Below are positions 10,881 through 22,816 of a stretch of 64,000 nucleotides of DNA, in pieces. The translations under genes and the position numbers were made by a program. The stretch spans positions 14,253,782 through 14,317,781 of the forward strand of contig CM045745.1 of the NCBI GenBank assembly GCA_024760905.1, read 5' to 3'. This DNA comes from Plotosus lineatus (taxonomy: Eukaryota > Chordata > Actinopteri > Siluriformes > Plotosidae). The notes under the pieces are model-generated. The model ran no database searches and was not told the origin of the DNA. It was given only the letters and a program-made list of their open reading frames with translations. Numbering within the stretch: position 1 is the stretch's first letter; the number at the start of each line of letters is the position of its first letter.

Positions 10881-12138
10881 GGTAACGTTGTGTATATTAA
10901 AACAGGCAAGCTCAAAAAATTTTGTGAGTTTTATGGTGTCAAACTGTTCTAAGGTTTTTGGAAAGATATATGTGGAACTAATTACAATTTGTTCAATCTG
11001 CTAAAGGTATTCTGCAGCATGTGCAAAAATCCTAAATCCCCAAGTTCAAAATGATAGATTTGGAGGGTGTTTTTCTACAGACACCGAAACTCACAAAAAC
11101 TAGTGTCTCATTCGTGAAGCCGTACTCTCATACTGTGCAATGATGCTCGTATTATTTTGGGATATTACCCAACTCTAATATAAAATAATTAAAGGCAGCA
11201 TTTGATGATTTCTGAAGGTGTGTGATAACAGACCGTCATATAGTATTTACTGGATATTACCAACTTCCTTCAAATTCCAGAATATGTCACAAAGATGATT
11301 AAGAGGTGTGTCACATTTCCAAATAAATCATTAGTGAGTAACTATTAAACAAGTAGCGTCAGATTAGTCGATTTGCAATTTGGTTAGTTGAATAACTTCA
11401 AAATTTTTGCACACTAGGACACAAATGAATGAAAAACACGACTGTATTTTTGTATGGTTGTGAAAGAAGGCAAAGGCCAAAAACAGACTGAACAAAAAAT
11501 GTGATCGATATTGTGTATATATTATGGTTCTCCAATTACTGTACTAAATCTGAAATTGAGATATTTTCATTAAAACAATCAAATCATGCTCAGTCATCAC
11601 TTTACAATGCCATACATTTATATCACACTTATAATCTTACCATCAGCAAAAACTTATCATCACAGATCATTCATGCTATAACCTTGAACAAAACAGTGTA
11701 AGAATTACTACCTACAATGACATTTGTCTGATTCTTCTAAGTTAATTGAACCGGACATATTTTCCAATCCAATCCGCTGACTCATTTAAAGCCATAAACC
11801 TGAACATGACCTCGAACAAATGCCAATCCATGCCTTGTTTTAAATCACAACTTCATCATGCATACGGTATTTAAGACAGGGTAACAATGGACACCAGCAG
11901 ATAGAGTAAAAAACATGGAAGAGTTATGTGTTAAATAAGTGGAGTACAGATGATTGATTTTCTGAACACTGATGGAAATTGATGACTGTTATATATACAT
12001 GTATATGTATCACTTGTGATTTATATCCAAGGATATAAAACATACTTACAGTATCTGTTTGTACACATAAATAATATATGCTTTTCTTTTGATAGATTAC
12101 ATAGATATTGAATACAGATTGGTAAAATAATTTAATGT
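10881..12138. other. Unassigned AT-rich intergenic sequence
   Basis: No gene, RNA or known repeat is recognised. Open frames are short and AT-driven. Confidence 0.4.
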
Positions 12139-12605
12139 TTATATACATACATACACACACACATATGTGCACATATATATATATATATACACATATATAC
12201 AAGCACAATATAAATATACAGTATACACACAGTATGTATTTATGTATGTATATACACACACACACAGTATAATATATATTTCTTTCTTCCTTTCGACTTT
12301 TTCCCTTTTTCTCGGGAGTCGCCACAGTGAATCATCTGATTCGCACATTTTGATTTTGGCATAGGTTTTTATGTCGGATGCCCTTCCTGTCACAACCCTT
12401 TTAGTAAGGGACAGAAACATGCTGAAGGCTTTGCAGCTATTCTTTATGAAAGTCAGCAATGGTTCTTTTACATGCCTCTCACCATAGACAGTGAGAGACA
12501 TGGCCCGCCTTTGACAACCTAGTTAGCTGCACTGGGGGACACAGTATAATATAATATAATATAATATATATATATATATATATATACATATATACACACA
12601 CACAC

Positions 12606-12649
<44 letters not shown>

Positions 12650-12732
12650 GTATACACACAGTATATATGTGCATACATACACACACATATATACACAGTA
12701 TACACACATACTGTATATATACACACAGTGTT

Positions 12733-12778
<46 letters not shown>

Positions 12779-12906
12779 TACATATACATACACACACAGT
12801 ATACATGTGCATACATACATACACTTACATACATACACACACACAGTATGTATATACTGAATACATATACACATACACACACACATATATACATACACAC
12901 ATAATT
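12139..12906. repeat. TA/CA microsatellite region split by a SINE
   Basis: Long runs of (TA)n, (CA)n and TACACA-type units with interspersed ACAGTATA words fill 12139-12276 and 12539-12906. Long overlapping open frames here (for example 12479-12937 minus) are products of the repeat and are not genes. Confidence 0.9.
12277..12538 (-). mobile_element. tRNA-derived SINE, type-1 tail, 5'-truncated
   Basis: The type-1 tail and body are present but the tRNA head is missing. Perfect duplications ACACAGTATAATATA flank it (12262-12276 and 12539-12553), so it landed in the microsatellite. Confidence 0.85.
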
Positions 12907-13129
12907 TGAACAATCTGTATTTATTATTTAAAATCAAATTTCAATACTTAAAATTAAATATATTTATATAGCAAAAGCATTCTGAGCCTAACACTAAACT
13001 CTATTAATGTTCCGACAACCCCTTAAACACAGACCTGTAATGGTATTTTTAAATATAAATAAATAACCAATTACAATGTTTTGTGTACAGACGTGAGTAG
13101 TTTAATCAGAATTAAAACAGTAGGGTGTT

Positions 13130-13640
13130 GTTTTTCAGCTCCAGGAAGAAGTAAAAGGACGCTCGATGTGACGCTCTGACGTCAGCGCGCACAAACCCTC
13201 AACCCTGAATAAATCCTCCAACAACAGGTAACTACTTACAGGTAGATCAGCAGGAAGTCCAAGTTTCTTCCAAGAATCTTCTTTCCAAAACACTACATAT
13301 CTGGATGTTACACTTTACCAATAACTGGTCACAAATTCAGATACAATAGTTTCGAGCTCGTGTGTCAGATTATTCTTGAATCTGAAGGAAATATTTGGAT
13401 CCGAACTAGTTTTGAGAGATTTTAGAGGAAATAGTGCGCAGTCCGTTATGGACACCCATTCCTACTCGGTTATTTCCCCCTTCCTGGCAGTTTTAGGAAC
13501 TGATCCAGTGCTCGACAGAATTCCATTAAGTTCCACCTGAAGTTTTTTCAAACCAGAGTTTTCCTTGACTCTATTAGACCCCGCCTCTTCCTTCGCCCCG
13601 CCCATCTTCATCCACCTGCACCTTCACACGGCCAGTCCCA
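13130..13640 (-). promoter_or_regulatory. Candidate minus-strand promoter and first exon
   Basis: This non-repetitive stretch has CCCCGCCTC and CCCCGCCCA GC-box-like words (13578-13606) and a TGACGTCAG CRE-like site (13179-13187). On the minus strand a good splice donor, ACCT|GTAAGT, occurs near 13245. No convincing coding exon follows in the window, so the gene, if real, is unknown. It could also be an orphan regulatory region. Confidence 0.3.
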
Positions 13641-14732
13641 GAAATACAACTTCCGCCTAGATTTCAAAATATGTCGTGTGTATATATAGTACTGTGAAAC
13701 TTTTCTAAATGACCAACAAGCAAATATTATTTACACTTTTATTTATTTCTGTATGAGTAGATGCAATATCAGAACAGATTCATAATAAAACAATTCATGT
13801 AATTTCTTTTTCTTGGGCTGTACATAACACCATCATAGATAAATATGAAAAAAATATACTGAAACTTCTTTACAAAAACAAACGAAAGAAAAAAAAAGAG
13901 GCTTTGTCTCGAGTTCTATTTCATACTCTATTTGTGATCCGGTCAGGCCAGTTTGACTAGATTCTTACAGGTCCACACAGCTCCCCCTGTTTCTTTTCTC
14001 TTTTCTGTCAAACAGACACACAAAGCCCCTGTCTGAGGTAGTGGGTTTTTTTTTTTTTTTTTTTTTTCCTATTCCTTGCAATCAGCATTTGCAAGTGCAG
14101 GGGGTTGCATGTAGGCATTTAAGGCTATAAATCATCCTGTCCTGGAAAACTTGAGTACGACGCAGGTGGCCTAGTGGCTTGCCCCATGATTAAACATCAA
14201 TTCTTTGCAGTTCGGAGACCTTTTGATCGTTCGTTCTCAGCAACACTAAGGTACAGGCACTAAATCAACTGTGTTTGACTCCTGACAGCTTTCCAGGCCT
14301 CTCTTTTTTTGAAGATCAAAAGGATGTTCATGAATACCTTCCTTCTTTTTGCCCACTGGGGAAGCCTGTGCCCATACACACACAGAAAATCACTTTCCCT
14401 TGCAATATCATTGAAGACGAATCACAAGAATTCCAGCGGTGTATGGTAAAGAACAACCTGGATCATGGCACAAGTTTATACAGATTTAAATTCCTGGTTT
14501 ATCATCAAGTCCAGCCCAGGCTGCTCAGTGTTATCGCTTCAGACTCTGGTTCCATTTCAGTTGATGTCACATGATCCGGTGATTTTTTTTTTTTGCTAAA
14601 AAATTAAGAAATTGAGAGAAATGTTTGTTTATTCATTTACATCAACCGGACTGCCATTTTCAAAAGTGTTATGTTTATAATTTGTTTCTGAAATAGAGCA
14701 CCCACGACCTGAGTAGAATTAAGTGGTTAAGC
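13641..14732. other. Unique sequence, possibly untranslated-region DNA
   Basis: The sequence is not repetitive. A reversed polyadenylation signal (TTTATT at 13740) and A/T-rich character would fit a minus-strand 3'UTR. A 99-codon plus-strand frame at 14275 lacks an ATG start and has no recognised family. I do not call a gene. Confidence 0.3.
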
Positions 14733-14750
14733 AAATGAGTACAGTATCTG

Positions 14751-15094
14751 CCTATCTTCCTTTCGGCTTCTTCCCTTTTACTCGGGAGTCGCTACAGCGA
14801 ATCATTTGATTCGCACGTTTGATTTGGCTTTTACGTCGGATGCCCTTCCTGTCACAACCCTTTTTAGCAAGGGACAGAAACACGCTGACGACTTTGCAGC
14901 CTACTCTTTATGAAAGTCAGCAATGGTTCTTTTACATGCCTCTCAACATAGACAGTGAGAGACATGGCCCACCTTTCATAACCCAGTTAGCCGCACTGGG
15001 GGGGACAGTGACAACCTTGTGGAGAGTGGGACTTGAACCCCCAACCTTTGGATCAGCGATCCAGCGCCCTATACCACTAGACCACCACTGCCCC
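14751..15094 (-). mobile_element. tRNA-derived SINE, type-1 tail, full length with TSD
   Basis: Perfect 18-bp duplications AAATGAGTACAGTATCTG flank it (14733-14750 and 15095-15112). It has the complete tRNA-like head on the minus strand and a near-consensus body, which suggests a relatively young insertion. Confidence 0.9.
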
Positions 15095-15192
15095 AAATGA
15101 GTACAGTATCTGACTGAGTGAATTAAAACGTAGTGGCAAAAACAAACTCTCAGTGTGTGAGGACATTTCAGTGTTTTATGCATGTGGCAGGG

Positions 15193-15484
15193 GGTTCGAG
15201 TCCCACTCTCCACAAGGTTGTCACTGTCCCCCCAGTACAGCTAACTGGGTTATCAAAGGCGGGTCATGTCTCTCACTGTCTATGGTGTGAGGCATGTAAA
15301 AGAACCATTGCTGACTTTCATAAAGAGTAGCTGCAAAGTCGTCAGTGTGTTTCTGTCCCTTGCTAAAGGTTTGTGACAGGAAGGGCATCCGACGTAAAAA
15401 CCTATGCCAAATCAAATGTGCGAATCAGATGATTCGCTGTGACGACTCCCGAGAACGGGAAAAAGCCAAACGGAAAAGAAGAAG
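15193..15484 (+). mobile_element. tRNA-derived SINE, type-1 tail, 5'-truncated
   Basis: It begins at the B-box (GGTTCGAGTCCCAC) and lacks the A-box half. Duplications ATGCATGTGGCAGGG flank it (15178-15192 and 15485-15499). The 3' tail ends AAACGGAAAAGAAGAAG. Confidence 0.85.
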
Positions 15485-16695
15485 ATGCATGTGGCAGGGA
15501 CTCGAACTTTAATAAAACAAATTAACTGATTACTTTTCAAAACAGTGAAGATGCAGTCATACAAGATAACAATATATTTATGATTTACCACATTAGATGG
15601 CCTAAAACCTCTGGAAAAGAGTCATCTGTCTCAAATTCTGGATTGGAAAAATACTAAAAATGCTAATACGAAGAAAGAATAAGGTAGGAGTTAATTTATA
15701 AATTATAAAATAATAGTAAACATTTCATATGCTGTGATCAACAATGTCTTTAAAATCACTGACACTCAGGTTCTAAACCTACATAACTGTAGAGCCGGCT
15801 ATCAAATCTGATGACAGCAAGTGGGATATCTCTTTCATTCTATACACATTCTATGAGGCTATGAAAAATAATCTCTCTCTTTTCATCCCTCAGATGCTGA
15901 TGTTTCTGCCTGGATCTCTGCATGCTTGGCAGCTCACCCAGCATACCTGGCATACCTGGCATGCTTAATCCCAGCAAGACTGAATTGCTGTTAATCTCCG
16001 ATGACTCATCAAGATCTTGCAATGTCCTTGGACAATGCTGTGATCGCTCCTTCAGGCACTGCACAAAGTCTTGGAGTAACCATAGATAAGTGCTTTTCCT
16101 TTTCTTCTCATGTCACTAATCTTTCTCGATCATGTCGTTTTCTTCTCTTTAATATCCAAAGTATTCATACATTTCTTTCCAGGAAGGCAACTCAGATACT
16201 TGTTCACTCCCTTGTCATCACAAGACTAGATTACTGCAACTCACTCCTGACAGGTGTCAGGTGTCAGGCCTTTGAGTGCTATTCGACCTTTGCAAATCAA
16301 CCAGAATGCAGCTGCACGGCTTGTTTTCAACCTTCTCAAATTTTCTCAAACCACACTACTGCTGTGATCTCTCTACTGGCTTCCTGTTGCTGCTCGCATT
16401 CGATTTAAAACACTAACGCCTGCTTACAAAGCCAAACATTTACCTGCACTTTCCTACCTCAAAGCGCTTATCACACCTCGCACTCCACCGCATTCTCTCA
16501 GGTCCTCTAACACTGTGAGACTGATCCCACCCTCTACCAAGGCACAAGGGAAAATGCATCTAAACTCTTCTTTGTTCTGGCTTCAAGGTGGTGGAATGAA
16601 CTTCCTCTGAACATCTGGACAGCAGAGTCACTGGATATCTTCAAATGATGGCTGAAAATTTACATTTTTCACCATTACTTAGATTAAGCACTATG

Positions 16696-17040
16696 GGGGC
16701 AGTGGTTGTCTAGTGGATAGGGCGCAGGATCGCTGATCCTAGGGTTGGGAGTTCAAGTCTCCCCAGGGTTGTCACTGTCCCCCCAGTGCAGCTAACTGGG
16801 TTATCAAAGGCGGGCCATATCTCTCACTATCTATGGTGAGAGGCATGTAAAAGAACCATTGCTGACTTTCATAAAGAGTAGGCTGAAAAGCCGTCAGCGT
16901 GTTTCTGTCCCTTGCTAAAGGATTGTGACAAGAAGGGCATCCGACGTAAAAACCTCTGCCAAATCAAATGTGCGAATCAGATGATTCGCCATGGCGACTC
17001 CTGAGAACGGAAAAAGCCGAAAAGAAAAGAATAAAAGAAG
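16696..17040 (+). mobile_element. tRNA-derived SINE, type-1 tail, full length, nested in Rex1
   Basis: Duplications ACTTAGATTAAGCACTATG (16677-16695) and ACTTAGATTAAACACTATG (17041-17059) flank it, with one mismatch. The head, body and RTE tail (ending AAAAGAATAAAAGAAG) are complete. This copy defines the exact borders of the family. Confidence 0.92.
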
Positions 17041-17098
17041 ACTTAGATTAAACACTATGCTGTATACAGACACGCACAACCCACCCACCCATACCCAC

Positions 17099-17099
17099 G

Positions 17100-17148
<49 letters not shown>

Positions 17149-17167
17149 ACACACACACACACACACA
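17099..17167. repeat. (CA)n microsatellite
   Basis: A CGCGCG start is followed by about 33 CA units with a few GA interruptions. Confidence 0.95.
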
Positions 17168-17254
17168 AAACACCTACCATCTGAGTTTGACTGATGGTAT
17201 ACTTGGTCTGTGTTATAACAAACCAGTACAAGAATATATTAACTGATCCTCCCT

Positions 17255-17372
17255 CCTTCCTTTCCTTTCAGCTTTTTCCCTTTTTCAGGAGTCGCTACAG
17301 CGAATCATCTGAGTCGCATGTTTGATGTGGCATAGGTTTTTACGTCGGATACCCTTCCTGACACAACCCTTT
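17255..17372 (-). mobile_element. tRNA-derived SINE, type-1 tail fragment
   Basis: Only the 3' 118 bases of the SINE remain, from the reversed tail CAGCTTTTTCCCTTTTTCAG to ACGTCGGATACCCTTCCTGA. It is embedded just before the Rex1 terminus. Confidence 0.75.
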
Positions 17373-17624
17373 AAAGCACTTCTGTAAGTTGTTCTGGATA
17401 AGAGCATCCAATAAATGCTGTTAATTTAAAAGTATTTTTATTATTTTAAATACATTTTTTCAAATAAAAAAATATATGCACTTCAGGTTGTTGCTTAAAC
17501 TCTCCCCAATCACTGGGATCAAGCAACACTCCGGACTGGAAGCCTGTTCTTCACAGCAAAACAATAAGGTTTGGTGGAAAAAAAAACATCGAATTCTAAC
17601 ATTTAATTTTCCAAACTGCTATGT

Positions 17625-17940
17625 CATGGTGAGGGTCACGGTGAGGCTGGAGCTCGTCCCAGCCGATTTCAGGTGAAGGTGGGGTACACCCTATCATCCA
17701 GACCATTGCTTGGCCAACAAAAACACAACCATTCAAACTCACGTTCATGCCTAGGGCAAACTAGTACATACTGTATATCCAATTATCCCAATGTGCATGT
17801 GTTTGGACTGTATGAGAAAACCAGGGTGCCCAGACAAAACTCACTCCAGCACAGGCAGAATCTACAAACTCCACATAGAAACATCCTTGTCAGCCATGGA
17901 ACTCAAGGACCTTCTTTCTTTGTGTCTAAAATTTGGTGCA
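17625..17940 (-). repeat. L2-like interspersed repeat fragment
   Basis: The segment contains CAGCCGATTTCAGGTGAAGG, GGGGTACACCCTATC, a CATTCAAACTCACGTTCATG motif, CTCCACATAGAAACATCCTT and GAACTCAAGGACCTTC. It is the same consensus as the fragments at 18040, 23161, 24251, 25050 and 43185. Confidence 0.65.
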
Positions 17941-18039
17941 AGTAATAACAATATGGGAAGGTCATAATAGGATCACATACTGGTAAATGAAGTAAGAGTA
18001 AAAAATGAATGCAGTATACCTTTAAATATATAGGTATAC

Positions 18040-18195
18040 GATTCAGTCGCTGAGCTGCTTATTCATGCAAAGGTCACAGAGAAACCGGAGTCTACACTCA
18101 ACCATTCACACCCACACTCACCTTGGGCAATTCTGAACAATCGGTTAGCCTAATGTGGATATTTTTGTATTGTGAGAGGAAACCATAATACCGAG
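18040..18195 (-). repeat. L2-like repeat, left half split by the RTE LINE
   Basis: The half begins GAGCTGCTTATTCATG and has CCATTCACACCCACACTCAC and GAGAGGAAACCCATGCAAG at the junction. The other half, with CCCATATGCAAACACTGACA and GCTAACCACTACAATACTAC, continues at 21342-21440 beyond the LINE. Confidence 0.6.
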
Positions 18196-18212
18196 AGGAA
18201 ACCCATGCAAGT

Positions 18213-21200
18213 CTTCTTCTTCTCCTTTCGGCTTTTCCCTTCAAGGGTCGCCACAGCGAATCTGCCTCCATTTCTCCCTATCCTTTGCATCTTCTTCTCT
18301 TACACCAACTACCTTCATGTCCTCCTTCACCACATCCATGAATCGTCTCTTTGGTCTTCCTCTAGGCCTTCTGCCTGGTAGTTCCATCCTCAGCATCCTA
18401 CTACCAATATACTCACTATCCCTCCTTTGTAAATGTCCAAACCATCTCAATCTAACCTCTCTGACTTTGTCTCCAAAACGTCTTACATGTGTTGTCCCTC
18501 TGATGTGCTCATTCCTGATCTTATCCATCCTTGATACTCCCAAAGAGAACATAAATATTTTCATCTCTGCTACCTCCAGCTCTGCCTCGTCTTTTCCCCA
18601 GGGCCACTGTTTCTAAACCATACAACATCGGTGGCCTCAACACCGTCTTATACACTTTTCCCTTCATTCTTGCCGATACTCTCCTATCACACATCACACC
18701 GGACACTTTTCTCCAACCATTCCAACCTGCCTGCACATGCTTCTTCACCTCTTTTCCACACTCTCCAGTGCTCTGGATTGTTGAGACCAAGTACTTAAAA
18801 TCCTCCACCTTCCTTATCTCTGCTCCCTGTAACCTCACCATTCCTCTTGGGTCCTTGTCATTCATACACATGTATTCTGTCTTACTGAGGCTAACCTTCA
18901 TTCCCTTCCTTTCCAGGGCATACCTCCACCTCTCTAGATTTTCCTGCACTTGTTCTCTGCTCTCACTACAGATCACAATGTCATCTGCAAACATCATAGT
19001 CCATGGAGAAACTTACCTAACCTCATCTGTCAGCCTGTCCATCACCATAGCAAACAAGAAGGGGCTCAGAGCTGACCCTTGATGCAGTCCCACCTCCATC
19101 TTGAACTCTTCTGTCACACCGACAGCACACCTCACCACTGTCTTACATCTCTTATACATGTCCTGCACCACTCTAACATACTTCTCTGCCACTCCAGGCT
19201 TCCTCATGCAATACCACAGTTCCTCTCTCGGCACCCTGTCATATGCTTTCTCCGGATCCACAAAGGCACAATGTAGCTCCATCTGACCTTCTCTGTACTT
19301 CTCTATTAATATCCTCAAGGCAAACACTGCATCTGTGGTGCGCTTTCTTGGCATGAAACCAAACTGTTGTTCACAAATGCTGACCTCTGCCCTTAGTCTA
19401 GCTTCCACTATTCTTTCCCATAACTTCATTGTATTGCTCATCAACTTTATCCCTCTGTAGTTGCCACAACTCTGCACGTCTCCCTTGTTCTTAAAAATGG
19501 GCACCATCACACTTCTCTTCCATTCCTCTGGCATACTCACTCTATAAGACCTTGTTGAATCTTCTTGTTAGGAAATCTATTGCTACTTCTCCTAGACACT
19601 TCCATACCCCCACCGGTATGTCATCAGGACCAACTGCCTTTCCATTCTTCATCCTCTTCGATGCCCTCCTCACTTCACCCTTACTAATCTTTGCTACTTC
19701 CTGGTCCTCGAAGGTCACCTCTTCAACTCTTTTTTTTTCTCTCATTTTCCTCATTCATCAGCTCTTCAAAGTACTTTTTCCATCTTCCCTGCACACTTCT
19801 GTTATCAGTCAATACATTTCCCTCTCTGTCCTTAATCACTCTAACTTGCTGCATGTCCTTCCCATCCCTAGTTCTCTGCTGTGCCAACCTGTATAAATCA
19901 TTTTCTCCCTCTTTACTTTCTAACCGAGTGTACAAGTCATCATACGCCCTCTGTTTGGCCTTTGACACCGCTACCTTCGCCTTACACTGTGTCTCCCTGA
20001 ACTCCTGTTTACTCTCTTCGGTCCTCTCAATGTCCCACTTCTTCTTAGCTAACCTCTTCCTTTGTATGCACTCCTGCACTTCCTTATTCCACCACCAAGT
20101 CTCCTTATCTACTCTCCTTCCAGATGACACACCAAGTATTCTCCTACCTGTCTCCCTGATCACATTAGCTGTAGTTGTCCAGTCATCTGGAAGCACTTCC
20201 TGACCACCCAAAGCCTGTTTCAACTCCTCCTTGAAGACAACCCGACACTCTTCCTTTTTCAGCTTCCACCACTTTGTCTTCTGCTCTGTCTTTGCCTTCT
20301 TCACCTTCTTCACCATCAGTGTCATCCTGCACACCACCATCCTATGCTGTTTGGCAACACTCTCAGTCACTGACTTCCTTCAAATTACATCACCTGCACA
20401 AGATGTAGTCTACCTGTGTGCTCCTATCTCTGCTTTTATAAGTCACCCTATGCTCCTGTCTTTTCTGGAAGAAAGTATTCACCACAGCCATTTCCATCCT
20501 TTTTGCAAAATCTACCAACATCTGTGCTTCTGCGTTCCTGTCCTGGACACCAAACCTGCCCATCACTTCCTCGTCCCCTCTGTTTCCTGCACCAACATGT
20601 CCATTGAAGTCTGCCCCAATGACCACTCTTTCACCTCTGGGGGTATTCTGCATCACTTCATCTAACTCACTCCAGAATCTCTCCTTCATTTCTAGCTCAC
20701 ATTCTGCCCGTGGGGTATAAGCACTAACAACATTGAACATCACGCCTTCAATTTCTAACTTGAGACTCATCACTCTGTCTGACACTTTTTTCACTTCTAG
20801 AAAATTCCTGACAATCTCCTCCTTCAAGATGACTCCTACTCCATTTCTCTTCCCATCCATACCATGAAAAAACAGCTTAAACCCTGCTCCTAAGCTTCTA
20901 GCCTTGCTACCTTTCCACCTGGTCTCCTGAACACACAGTATGTCCACCTTCCTCCTCTGCATCATGTCAGCCAGCTCTCTACCTTTTCCTGCCATAGTTC
21001 CAACATTCAAAGTCCCTAATTTCAGTCCTAGACTCATGTCTTTCCTCTTCTCTCTCTGCCTACGGACACGCCTCCCGCCTCTCCTTATTCCACCAACAGT
21101 AGTCCAATTTCCCACAGCACCCTGTTGGTTAACAGCACTGATGGCGGTCGTTGTTAACCCGGGCCTCAATTGATCCGTTATGAATTATTTCTTGTGATTC

Positions 21201-21324
21201 GCATATTTTATTTGGCATTTGTTTTACGCCGGATGCCCTTCCTGACGCAACCCTCTGTATTTATCCGGGCTTGGGACCGGCGTGAGGAAGAGACACTGGT
21301 TTGTGCCCCCCCCACGGATGCATT
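18213..21324 (-). mobile_element. RTE-type LINE, full length with TSD, coding frame broken
   Basis: The 3112-bp element is flanked by 17-bp duplications AGGAAACCCATGCAAGT (18196-18212) and AGGAAACCCATACAAGT (21325-21341) with one mismatch. Length and gene content (an endonuclease followed by reverse transcriptase, with no gag-like ORF) fit the RTE clade. The 5' part (21181-21324) holds GGAAGGGCATCCGGCGTAAA; the 3' end is GGCGACCCTTGAAGGGAAAA, then GCCGAAAGGAGAAG. Both ends reappear in the type-1 SINEs. Confidence 0.88.
18241..21169 (-). pseudogene. RTE LINE polyprotein (endonuclease + reverse transcriptase), frameshifted
   Basis: The N-terminal part (20390-21169) is an apurinic-type endonuclease: LGTLNVGTMAGKGRELADMM, CVQETRW and GADFNGHVG motifs are present. 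The reverse transcriptase follows (18800-19760): NYRGIKLMS, CAFVDPEKAYDRVPREELW, GLHQGSALSPFLF and the catalytic FADD box at about 18990. The C-terminal part ends RLRWFGHLQRRDSEY, typical of RTE proteins. At least four frame breaks (near 18540, 19005, 19541 and 19740) and a break near 20380 mean it cannot make a protein as it stands. Confidence 0.88.
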
Positions 21325-21341
21325 AGGAAACCCATACAAGT

Positions 21342-22408
21342 ATAAGGTGTATATCCAAGTCCCATATGCAAACACTGACATGCTTGGAACTCTAACCCAT
21401 TAAATAGACATGCTAACCACTACAATACTACCAGCAAGAAATCAACTGAATCATGCATGATTTGCATGTAGAAAAGCCAAATGAAAACCAACACTAATCA
21501 AAATCTTGTCTGCACAAAGTCGAGTACTGTATTTAAAGTTTTCCTGAATGAAAGGTATATCAATTCAATGACATAGCTAGCAACCAGTACAGATCTGAAG
21601 TCCATTGAAAATTTATGGTATCTATATAAATGAGAAGGCTTCATCCTGTAAAGCTGGTTTGTGTACTGCTATTTGAGAAAGTTGGAACAAGCTTAATGGA
21701 TGCGATGGAATATTGTTTTTAATTTGTGAACTCCATGCTACAAACAATACAGGCCCAAAAAGGAGCAACAAAATACTATGAATATGTTATGAAGCTTTTG
21801 ATGATTGAAATTTTTTTTTTTCACTATTAATATAGAAAAAATATTACTGGTGGTCTCATCAGTCAAACATCTGTTCCCAGTGTTACCAACTTTGGATTGT
21901 CCGGATAGAAAATGCAGACACTATTAACTTCGTAATGAAAACGTCCATACTCCATCAAATGAAAAATACTTGCAATGTATTGACTATTCATCTGAGAAAA
22001 CCTGGCGGGTCTTAGTGTGGAGACAATGAGCCCTCTGTAAGAAAATACACATACAGCTTAATCAAGATGAGGAGCAACTCTCTTCAAACTTGTTTCATGG
22101 CACTTGTTTCATTGGGCAGGCCAAGAAATAAGGTCTAGACAGGAGGGTGCAGATTTCAGAATCGGAAGCAGAAACGGCAGGATGACGACCTGACTTTATC
22201 TTCCTGGCACAGGGACCACAACAGCTTCATTTAGTGTTTTAATAAAGGATACTGGCAGATATAAACAAATCGTCTTGATTTCTACTTTGCTACAAAACTT
22301 AAATCAAGAAAAATTATATTGTTGGTATCGAAGTATACATTTTGAAACTACATCATTTGTTGAACTGCTTATACCTATTAGGGTACACTCTGAACAGCTC
22401 ACTAGACT
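21342..22408. other. L2-like repeat end, then unassigned sequence
   Basis: The first 100 bases complete the split L2-like repeat. From 21441 to 22408 the sequence is AT-rich and I recognise no gene, RNA or repeat family. Confidence 0.4.
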
Positions 22409-22415
22409 ATTTCAG

Positions 22416-22454
<39 letters not shown>
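22409..22454. repeat. (CA)n microsatellite
   Basis: Roughly 22 CA units lie directly upstream of a SINE head. Confidence 0.9.
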
Positions 22455-22457
<3 letters not shown>

Positions 22458-22808
22458 GTGGTGGCCTGGTGGTAAAGGTGCTGGATCGATGATCCTAATG
22501 TTGGGGTTCAAGCCCCACTCTCAACAGGCTGTCACTGATTTAAACCCCCCCCCGCATCCCAGTACAACTAAGTGGGTTATAAAAGGCCGGCCATGTCTCT
22601 CACTGTCTATGGTGTGAGGCATATAAAAGAACCATTGCTGACTTTTGATAAGAATCAGTTACATAGCCATAAGTGTGTTTCCGCCCTGCGATGGCCTGGC
22701 GAGCTGTCCAGGGTGTACTTTGCCCTCGCCCGGAGTCGGCTGGGATGGGTGCCAGCCTCCCTGCGAATCTAATTAGGATTAAGCAGTTACAAAAAAAATG
22801 AACGATGA
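22455..22808 (+). mobile_element. tRNA-derived SINE, type-2 (L2-like) tail
   Basis: The head is GACAGTGGTGGCCTGGTGG with a B-box-like GGGGTTCAAGCC. The body matches the type-1 family. From about 22676 the tail becomes CCGCCCTGCGATGGCCTGGC, then GGATTAAGCAGTTACAAAAA. It lies head-to-tail with the next copy. Confidence 0.8.
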
Positions 22809-22816
22809 ACACACAC

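Larger units (their letters stand above)
15894..17420 (+). mobile_element. Rex1/CR1-like LINE, 3' part, carrying two SINEs
   Basis: Translated pieces include LVHSLVITRLDYCNSLLTG and INQNAAARLVFN-like sequence, typical of the C-terminal reverse-transcriptase region of Rex1/CR1-type LINEs. The 3' end CTGTAAGTTGTTCTGGATAA, then GAGCATCC.ATAAATGC (17381-17418), is the usual terminus of this family. Frameshifts and a small duplication (CATACCTGG twice, 15944-15961) break it. SINEs at 16696-17040 and 17255-17372 inserted later. Confidence 0.75.

Noticed and set aside
12479..12937. Long overlapping minus-strand ORFs rich in Tyr, Ile, Cys and Val
   Set aside because: They are translations of TA/CA microsatellites and are open in several frames on both strands.
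14275..14574. Plus-strand 99-codon ORF
   Set aside because: It lacks an ATG, has no recognised domain and no clear splice sites around it. It is kept as unassigned sequence.
19552..20665. Several plus-strand ORFs of 100-170 codons
   Set aside because: They are antisense to the RTE LINE endonuclease/RT frames, which show the real protein motifs.
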